Source: Aminomonas paucivorans DSM 12260 (GTDB taxonomy: Bacteria > Synergistota > Synergistia > Synergistales > Synergistaceae). Taken from it: 64,000 nt of DNA. The stretch covers positions 2,327,812 to 2,391,811 of the forward strand of contig NZ_CM001022.1 in NCBI RefSeq assembly GCF_000165795.1, in the 5' to 3' direction. Each line of letters starts with the position of its first letter. The stretch's first letter is position 1. Positions 58,921 to 64,000 of the stretch are shown in pieces. The notes beneath the pieces were generated by a model, which worked only from the letters and a program-made list of their open reading frames with translations, did not search any database and had not been told where the DNA came from. The position numbers were made by a program, and so were the translations under genes.

Positions 58921-59571
58921 CTACCCCTCCCCTCCGGCGGTCTTCCGCCCCCGTTCGTAGTGCCGCCGGGCCTTTGCCCGGTTCCCGCAGGTCTCCATGG
59001 AACACCATCGCCTGGTGCCGTTCCGGGAACGATCCAGGAAGAACCAGTCGCAGTCCGGGGCCTCGCAGCGCCGCAACCGCCCCAGGGGGGAGGCCAGCAG
59101 GGCCAGGATCCGACACAGCACCTCCCGAAGGGGGCGGTCCAGACCCGCCGGGTCCTCCCAGGCCCAGGTCGTCCCCTCCGGCCCGAAGTCCAGGCGCCGT
59201 TGGGCCTCCAGGTCCAGCCGGTCCCGCTGGAACCCCTCCCGATCCCGAAGGTCCGGGGCCTCCCCCGCCACCAGCGCCCCCAGGATCCGGGCCAGTCGCT
59301 CCCGGACCTCCCGGGCCCGGCGCAGCGCCTCCCGGGCTCCTTGGGCATCCCGGCGCGCCGCCTCCTCCAGGGAGGAGATCGCTCCCTCCTCCAGCAGCCC
59401 CGTCCGTCGGGCGAAGCGCAGCAGGTCCCCGTACTCCTCCAGGGCCTCCTGGACCTCCGCCTCCGGAAGCCAGCGCCCGTCCCGGGTGTTCAGGAAGTCC
59501 AGGGCCGGATCTCCTCCCACCAGCCGGAACCGGTCCACCAGGCGGGAACTCCCCCGCTCCGCTTCGGCCAT
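58921..59571 (-). CDS. CGNR zinc-finger protein (ABATE domain)
   Basis: 216 residues, ATG 59571. The N-terminal ABATE domain opens with GGDPALDFLNTRDGR; the C-terminal zinc finger RRCEAPDCDWFFLDRSRNGTRRWCSMETCGNRAKARRHY holds the CGNR motif and four Cys. These proteins are putative transcription regulators of stress or metabolism genes. It is 3 bases before the VanX-like gene, so the two form an operon. Confidence 0.9.
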   Translation of the reverse strand: MAEAERGSSRLVDRFRLVGGDPALDFLNTRDGRWLPEAEVQEALEEYGDLLRFARRTGLLEEGAISSLEEAARRDAQGAREALRRAREVRERLARILGALVAGEAPDLRDREGFQRDRLDLEAQRRLDFGPEGTTWAWEDPAGLDRPLREVLCRILALLASPLGRLRRCEAPDCDWFFLDRSRNGTRRWCSMETCGNRAKARRHYERGRKTAGGEG

Positions 59572-59672
59572 AATATAACCCCCTATTTACGATTGACAGG
59601 TTATTCGAGACCCCCTACAGTGGGGGCACGTTTCATTCTAACCGGCAAAAACCAGGAAGGGAGGGATTCTCC

Positions 59673-60566
59673 ATGGCGACCCTGAGGGGGGCCTTCGAGG
59701 CACGGGGGAGAAGGGCACGGACGGTGGGGGCGGAACGGACGGAGGAGCTGCTGGAGGACCTCTTCCGCGGGCTGGAGCGCCGCCCCCTGGACCCGCACCT
59801 CCAGAAACGCTATATAGAACCCTTCCGGGAGCGGGCAGGGGTCTTCCCCCAAGCCCGATCCCTGGTGGTGGTGGCCTCCCCGGAGCCCCCCACCCCGGTG
59901 CGCTTCCGCCATCGGGGGCGGCGGATCGAAACCCTCCTGCCTCCCCAGTACGCCCATCAAAAGGACCTGGAGGAGGCGACCCGCATCCTGCGGGAACACC
60001 TGCCCCCGGGGGAGCGCTTCGAGGCGGTCCGTCTGCCCCTGAAACTTCTGGCCGCCCGGTCCGGCCTGGGACGCTACGGACGCAACCGGGTGCTTTTCGT
60101 CCCGGGCATGGGAAGCTGCTGCCACCTGGCGGCCTTCGCCCTCTCCCTGCCCCCGGAGGAGGAGACCTGGGGCCCCGCGGAGCCTCTGCCTCGCTGCTCC
60201 TCCTGCGGCCTCTGCGTGGCCAGGTGTCCCTCCGGGGCCCTGGGGAAGGGGTGGCACGACTTCGACTCCTCCCGCTGCCTCACCCGGCACAACGAGGAAA
60301 CGGATCCCCTGCCCGGCTGGATGGACCCGGGGTGGCACCACTCCCTGCTGGGGTGCACCCGCTGCCAGGAACTCTGCCCCGCCAACCGAGGCATCTGGGA
60401 CCATCCCCTGTCCCCGGTGGACTTCGATGAGGAGGAGACGGAAGGGATCCTCCGAGCCTCGGGCTTCGAAGCCCTGCCCGGCCCGGTGCGGGAGCGCCTG
60501 GCCGACCTGGGGCTTGCGGAGGACTTCGCCCCGGCGGCCCGGAACCTGCGGCTCCTGCTGGGCTGA
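59673..60566 (+). CDS. QueG-like double [4Fe-4S] ferredoxin-domain protein
   Basis: 297 residues, ATG 59673 after GGAAGGGAGG. Near the middle GRYGRNRVLFVPG, then two clusters: CSSCGLCVARCP and, after a CLTRHNEE stretch, CTRCQELCP. This ferredoxin part resembles epoxyqueuosine reductase QueG, but the N-terminal cobalamin-binding part is short and the C-terminal HEAT repeat is absent. It may be an uncharacterised cobalamin or iron-sulfur oxidoreductase. Confidence 0.8.
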   Translation: MATLRGAFEARGRRARTVGAERTEELLEDLFRGLERRPLDPHLQKRYIEPFRERAGVFPQARSLVVVASPEPPTPVRFRHRGRRIETLLPPQYAHQKDLEEATRILREHLPPGERFEAVRLPLKLLAARSGLGRYGRNRVLFVPGMGSCCHLAAFALSLPPEEETWGPAEPLPRCSSCGLCVARCPSGALGKGWHDFDSSRCLTRHNEETDPLPGWMDPGWHHSLLGCTRCQELCPANRGIWDHPLSPVDFDEEETEGILRASGFEALPGPVRERLADLGLAEDFAPAARNLRLLLG

Positions 60567-60573
60567 AACGGGA

Positions 60574-60600
60574 CGGGGGACCCACCGAAGGGGTCCCCCG
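60574..60600. terminator. Bidirectional terminator between convergent genes
   Basis: A perfect 10-bp stem CGGGGGACCC/GGGTCCCCCG with a 7-base loop after the ferredoxin gene. The Ord-like gene reads in from the other side. Confidence 0.7.
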
Positions 60601-60633
60601 CCGGAACAGACGTCCCGAAGCCCTGGCGGACGT

Positions 60634-61659
60634 TCAGCGGACGTAGAGGTGCAGAGGATAGGTGCGGTAGGCTGCGGCGGGCATCTTCTCGGTGGTGAAG
60701 AAGCCTGCGGGGGACAGGAGCAGGTCCGGCAGGCGGTTCACCAGGGTGGCGCAGGTCAGCTCCACCGTGGCGGGGCAGGCGATCTGGACGGTGGTGTTCG
60801 GCTCCCCCTTGAGGACCCAGTCGTTCCGGTCCACCTCGCCGGGGGCGTACACCTTGCCGATGCACTGGGTGACGATCACCGGCCCCTGGTAGGTCTCCGT
60901 GGTGACCACCGCGGACATGCCCGTGGCGTGCCCTGCGGGGATGGTGGTCCCCAGGGTCTCGGACTTCAGGGGGACGTCGTGGAACGTGGGCACCAGCTCC
61001 TGTTTCATGCCCTTGATGGTCCAGCCCATCTGGGAGCAGAGCCACTCGTTGGAGTTCCACACATAGGAGGGGAGGGAGTCGTTCTCCGCGATCTCCCTGC
61101 GGAAGTCCTCCTTGCTCAGCCCCGCTCCGTGGACCTTCGCCAGGGCGATGCCGTAGTCCTCCACGTTGTAGCTGGTGACCCCCTCGATGCGGTCGATGCG
61201 GTGGGTGGCCCCCGCCAGCACGGAGATCAGGTTGCCCCAGAACACGTCCTGGTAGCCCGATCCCGCCAGAGTGCACCCCGTCTCCTTGGCCAGCCGGTCC
61301 AGCCGGTTGGTGATGGCGGGGGAGGTGGTCCAAGGGTAGAAGGCCTCCTCGCAGGTGGTGATGGCGTTCACCCCGTAGCGGGCCGCCCGCTCCAGGTGGG
61401 GGAGCATGTCCTCCATGAGGCTGGCCACGGCGATGATGCAGGCGTCGGCGTCGCAGGACTCGAACACCGAGTCCGCGTCGGTGTGCACCGGCACGTTCAG
61501 CTTGAAGCCCAGCCCCGCCACCTCACCGGCGTCCTTGCCCTCCAGCTCGGGGTTGCCGTCGATGGCCCCCACGATCTCCGCGCCCTTCTCGTGCAGGTAC
61601 CGCAGGAAGACCTTGCCCATCTTGCCGCAGCCGTACTGGATCACCCGGATCTTCTCCAT
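60634..61659 (-). CDS. ord: 2,4-diaminopentanoate dehydrogenase-like enzyme
   Basis: 341 residues from ATG 61659 (AAAGGAGG upstream). A dihydrodipicolinate-reductase-like Rossmann enzyme: [66 protein letters not shown] and [13 protein letters not shown]. This matches the Ord dehydrogenases of ornithine fermentation, which release ammonia from 2,4-diaminopentanoate to give 2-amino-4-oxopentanoate. The other or genes are not in the window. A related amino-acid dehydrogenase is possible. Confidence 0.82.
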   Translation of the reverse strand: MEKIRVIQYGCGKMGKVFLRYLHEKGAEIVGAIDGNPELEGKDAGEVAGLGFKLNVPVHTDADSVFESCDADACIIAVASLMEDMLPHLERAARYGVNAITTCEEAFYPWTTSPAITNRLDRLAKETGCTLAGSGYQDVFWGNLISVLAGATHRIDRIEGVTSYNVEDYGIALAKVHGAGLSKEDFRREIAENDSLPSYVWNSNEWLCSQMGWTIKGMKQELVPTFHDVPLKSETLGTTIPAGHATGMSAVVTTETYQGPVIVTQCIGKVYAPGEVDRNDWVLKGEPNTTVQIACPATVELTCATLVNRLPDLLLSPAGFFTTEKMPAAAYRTYPLHLYVR

Positions 61660-61741
61660 GACCTTCGTGCCTCCTTTGCGCCGCGAGGGCGGCGGGATCG
61701 GACCCATTTTGTTCATGGGTTCACGTTTCACCCTTCCGGAA

Positions 61742-61770
61742 AGCTTACCCCAGGAACGAGGGGACCGCAA
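61742..61770 (-). promoter_or_regulatory. Promoter of the ord-like gene
   Basis: On the minus strand TTGCGG and TAAGCT are 17 bases apart, about 75 bases before the ATG. The gap 61660-61959 holds this promoter and no gene. Confidence 0.5.
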
Positions 61771-61959
61771 GGGAACCCCCTGCGGCAAGTCGCAAGACTA
61801 CCGCAGCCACGAAAGGAACGGCCGGTTCCGATCCGAGGGGGCACGCAACCTCAGGGAAGCCCCCTGCTCCATCCCCCGAAGGCCCCTCTTCTGGTAAGGT
61901 ACGGCGGTGGATCGCACCCTCTGCGGCAACCCCGGCTCCCCCGGGGAGAAAGGAGCCCT

Positions 61960-63111
61960 ATGCCCGCCCCCTGGCGCCTCCTCCTGCACCTCTTCTGCCT
62001 CACCACCGCCGGGGCCTCGGTGGAGATGGCGTTCTATCTCTTCGCCCCCTATCTGCGCGCCACCGGCTCCCCCCACATGGAGGCCCTGGGATGGATCCTG
62101 GGGATCTGCTACGGGTTTTCCGCCTGCCTGCGCCCCCTGGCGGGGCAGCTGGTGGAGCGGGTGGGATCCCGGCGCACCCTCTGCCTGGGCTACGGACTGG
62201 TCCTGGGAGGGGCGGCGACGGTGGCCCTGGGGGCCCGTTTTCTTCCTGCCCTGCTGGCGGGGAGAGCCCTCTTGGGGATGGGCTACAGCCTCACCATCGT
62301 CTCCTCCACCACCTACCAGATCGCCGCGGTGCCCCCGGAGGCGCTGGGCCGCACCCTCTCCCTCACCGCCGTGGGCTATACCGTCCCCACCCTGCTGGTG
62401 CTTCCCGCCCTGGAGGGCCTGCTCCGGGGAGGGCACACGGGGCTGTTCCTCCTCTTTCCCCCCCTCTTCGCCGGAGGGGCCCTCTTCCTGGCCTGGCGCC
62501 TCCCCCCGGGGGAGCCTCCCCGGGCGCGGGACGCCGCCCCCGGGACCCCCTTCCGGGACATCCTGAAGGTCCCCGCCTTCCGGACCCTCTTTCTGGCGGT
62601 GGTGGTCTTCGCCCTGACCGACGCGGCCACCATGCAGATCTCCGCCCTGGCCCTCTCCAAGGATCTGGTGGCCTCGTGGTTCTTCCTCTCCCAGTCCCTG
62701 GTGGCCCTGGGGACGCGGCTCCTCGCCCTGGGCTTCATCGACCGGTTCCCCCGCCGTCGGCTGGTGGTGCTGGCTACGGGGCTCTCCGCGGGAGGGCTGG
62801 TGCTGGGGACCTTCGCGGAGGGGCCCCGGCTCTTCCTCGCCGCCGGGGCGGTGTTCGGCCTGGGCATGGGCTTCGGCTTTCCCGCCCTCATGGCCCTCAT
62901 CGGGGACGTGGCGGAGCCGAAGCTCCGCCCCCGGGTGTCCGCCCTCTTCTGGCTCTTCTACTCCGCCTGCTTCTTCGTGGCCCCCATCCTCATCGCCCGA
63001 GGCGCCTCTCTCCTGGACTACGACGGGGCCCTGCGGCTTCTGGGGGTCCTCCTCTGCGGGTCCCTCCTGCCCCTGCACCGTCTCCTGAAACGCGGGGACC
63101 CCGCCCCATGA
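61960..63111 (+). CDS. Major facilitator superfamily transporter
   Basis: 383 residues from ATG 61960 (AAAGGAG upstream). Twelve predicted helices; the loop 2-3 motif is GQLVERVGSRRTLCLGYGL and that of the second half is LGFIDRFPRRRLVVLATG. Short loops and no large insert suggest a drug or metabolite exporter of the YfcJ/NarK-unrelated type. Substrate unknown. Confidence 0.9.
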   Translation: MPAPWRLLLHLFCLTTAGASVEMAFYLFAPYLRATGSPHMEALGWILGICYGFSACLRPLAGQLVERVGSRRTLCLGYGLVLGGAATVALGARFLPALLAGRALLGMGYSLTIVSSTTYQIAAVPPEALGRTLSLTAVGYTVPTLLVLPALEGLLRGGHTGLFLLFPPLFAGGALFLAWRLPPGEPPRARDAAPGTPFRDILKVPAFRTLFLAVVVFALTDAATMQISALALSKDLVASWFFLSQSLVALGTRLLALGFIDRFPRRRLVVLATGLSAGGLVLGTFAEGPRLFLAAGAVFGLGMGFGFPALMALIGDVAEPKLRPRVSALFWLFYSACFFVAPILIARGASLLDYDGALRLLGVLLCGSLLPLHRLLKRGDPAP

Positions 63112-63409
63112 GCGAAGGGGGGATCCCGTCGACGGCCTCCCCCCCGGAGGAGTCGGACCGCCGCACAGGAAGGGAAGGACGAGCCGTCCCTCCTTGCATC
63201 CCTGGAGCGATACCCCCCATGCACAACGGGCTTTCAGCCTTCCGTAGGATCCGAGAATCCGAATGGATTCACAACCAGGTATCTTTTTGTCCCGTTCTCT
63301 CGAAGAGGGCCCCTCCCCAAATCCCCCGTTTCGTCCAATACGCCCTCCCGGTTTCGGCCTAACCTGAGGTCGGACGCCTCGGGCGTCCCAGGACAAGGAG
63401 GGGATCCAC
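63112..63409. other. Intergenic stretch without a recognisable gene
   Basis: Nothing convincing as coding. A short perfect hairpin GGACGCC-TCG-GGCGTCC lies at about 63373-63389, just before the cupin ribosome site, and could affect its translation. Confidence 0.5.
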
Positions 63410-63763
63410 ATGGAGGAAAGGACGGTTCGGGCGTGGACCCGGGCGGAGACGGAGCGTCGGGAGGGGGACCCCCATCCTCGCTTTCCCGGAGTGACCCTGA
63501 AGGAACGGGCGGACGGGGCGGTGCGGGTTCTGACGGTGCGGGTGGAACCGGACCGGGAAATCGGGACCCACAGGCACGAGAGGGAGTGGGAGATCCACCA
63601 GGTGCTTGAGGGTCGAGGGTGCCTGGAGACGGAGGAGGGCACCTTCCCCTACGAGCCCGGGGCGGGAACCCGGATTCCCCCCCGGGTGTCCCATCGGGTG
63701 GCGGCGGGCCCCGAGGGGCTTCTCCTCCTGGCGGTCTTCGCACCCCAGGACGCGTCGGCCTGA
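63410..63763 (+). CDS. Small cupin-domain protein
   Basis: 117 residues, ATG 63410 (AAGGAGGGGATCCAC upstream). A single cupin: REIGTHRHEREWEIHQVLEG carries the metal His/Glu set (H, H, E), and PGAGTRIPPRVSHRV the last His. Function unknown; such cupins sense or convert small acids. Confidence 0.85.
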   Translation: MEERTVRAWTRAETERREGDPHPRFPGVTLKERADGAVRVLTVRVEPDREIGTHRHEREWEIHQVLEGRGCLETEEGTFPYEPGAGTRIPPRVSHRVAAGPEGLLLLAVFAPQDASA

Positions 63764-63776
63764 AACTGCGGGACGA

Positions 63777-63818
63777 GGACCGAGGCGACCTCCCGGAAGG
63801 GCTCTCTCGCCTCGGTCC
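63777..63818 (+). terminator. Inverted repeat after the cupin gene, possible terminator
   Basis: A perfect 12-bp inverted repeat GGACCGAGGCGA/TCGCCTCGGTCC separated by 18 bases, 13 bases after the stop. There is no T run. Confidence 0.45.
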
Positions 63819-63819
63819 C

Positions 63820-64000
63820 TGACCGGGGTTCCCCGGTGCCCAACCTCACCCGCCCCTCCCGGACGGAGCGTCCCTGCCGCCTCCGGGGCTCCCGCTGCAT
63901 CCCCAGGACGTCTTCGGGGTCTCCTCCTTCGGTGAGGATCTCCTGCCGGGGACGTGCTCCTGATCCCCTGCCAGGGGGCCACCACCTTCCGCCTCGCCCC
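63820..64000 (+). other. Right edge: no confident gene, weak coding trace
   Basis: In one plus frame DVFGVSSFGEDLLPG and in the next LLPGDVLLIPCQGATTF would join into a cupin-like sentence if one G were added near 63950. The upstream part is Pro-rich and starts after a TGA. This may be a fragment of a gene running off the window or chance. Confidence 0.2.

Overview
The window is very GC-rich and densely coded. It reads as the chromosome of an anaerobic, amino-acid-fermenting member of the Synergistota. Three things support this. Two unrelated exported proteins (24274-25965 and 53542-54966) end in the same C-terminal tail: a Gly/Ser stretch with one Cys, a hydrophobic helix and a basic end. 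That tail matches the SYNERG-CTERM sorting signal described from this phylum. The metabolic genes fit a fermenter: a 2,4-diaminopentanoate dehydrogenase-like enzyme of ornithine fermentation, a tungsten/molybdenum aldehyde:ferredoxin oxidoreductase, malic enzyme and threonine dehydratase. The gene style also fits: GTG/TTG starts, ATGA overlaps and strong GGAGG ribosome sites. Genus-level placement is inference only. No tRNA, rRNA, IS element or CRISPR array was seen.

Layout. (1) 1-7848, minus: an operon of HAD phosphatase, hisC, a degenerate prolyl-tRNA-synthetase-like editing protein, a HutG-type ureohydrolase, a large BTAD/AAA regulator and a CapA protein. (2) 7863-13181, plus: divergent histidine operon hisZ-G-B-H-A-F-IE; hisH carries an apparent homopolymer frameshift and hisD is absent. 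(3) 13178-20069, minus: peptidase C26, HepT/MntA toxin-antitoxin pair, Ski2-like helicase, GNAT, FapA and a REC-PAS-GAF protein. (4) 20209-24039, minus: class II aldolase, aldehyde oxidoreductase, tag (frameshifted). (5) 24165-34175: C69 dipeptidase, malic enzyme, exported thioredoxin-fold Fe-S protein, FKBP isomerase, ilvA, a hybrid histidine kinase, nitroreductase and DMT exporter. (6) 34192-42000: a soluble chemoreceptor fused to a PhnD-like binding domain, an isc-type Fe-S operon ending in a MOSC protein, two further toxin-antitoxin modules, a PfpI protein and rmuC. (7) 42076-51572: a secreted Pro-rich protein, an AEC transporter, then a five-gene minus-strand exopolysaccharide operon (GH5 hydrolase, mannose-1-phosphate guanylyltransferase, BcsB-like protein, MshEN-glycosyltransferase, membrane protein). 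(8) 51647-64000: nfi, a membrane-anchored unknown, a SYNERG-CTERM surface protein, cupins, a NiaR-controlled sodium symporter with a tiny membrane partner, VanX-like dipeptidase, a CGNR regulator, a QueG-like ferredoxin protein, the Ord-like dehydrogenase and an MFS carrier.

Best candidates for something new. The exopolysaccharide operon appears to replace the usual PilZ control of BcsA-type synthases with an N-terminal MshEN domain, a known c-di-GMP binder. The MCP-PhnD fusion has no membrane segment or signal peptide, so it looks like a cytosolic receptor for a phosphonate/phosphate-like ligand. The prolyl-tRNA-synthetase-derived protein keeps the editing domain but has lost its catalytic parts and sits beside hisZ, another synthetase paralog with a changed role. 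The NiaR-SSS-small membrane protein operon suggests a vitamin B3 transporter of an unexpected family. Two frameshifts (hisH, tag) both lie in C/G runs of 7-8 and are most simply assembly errors or slippage sites.
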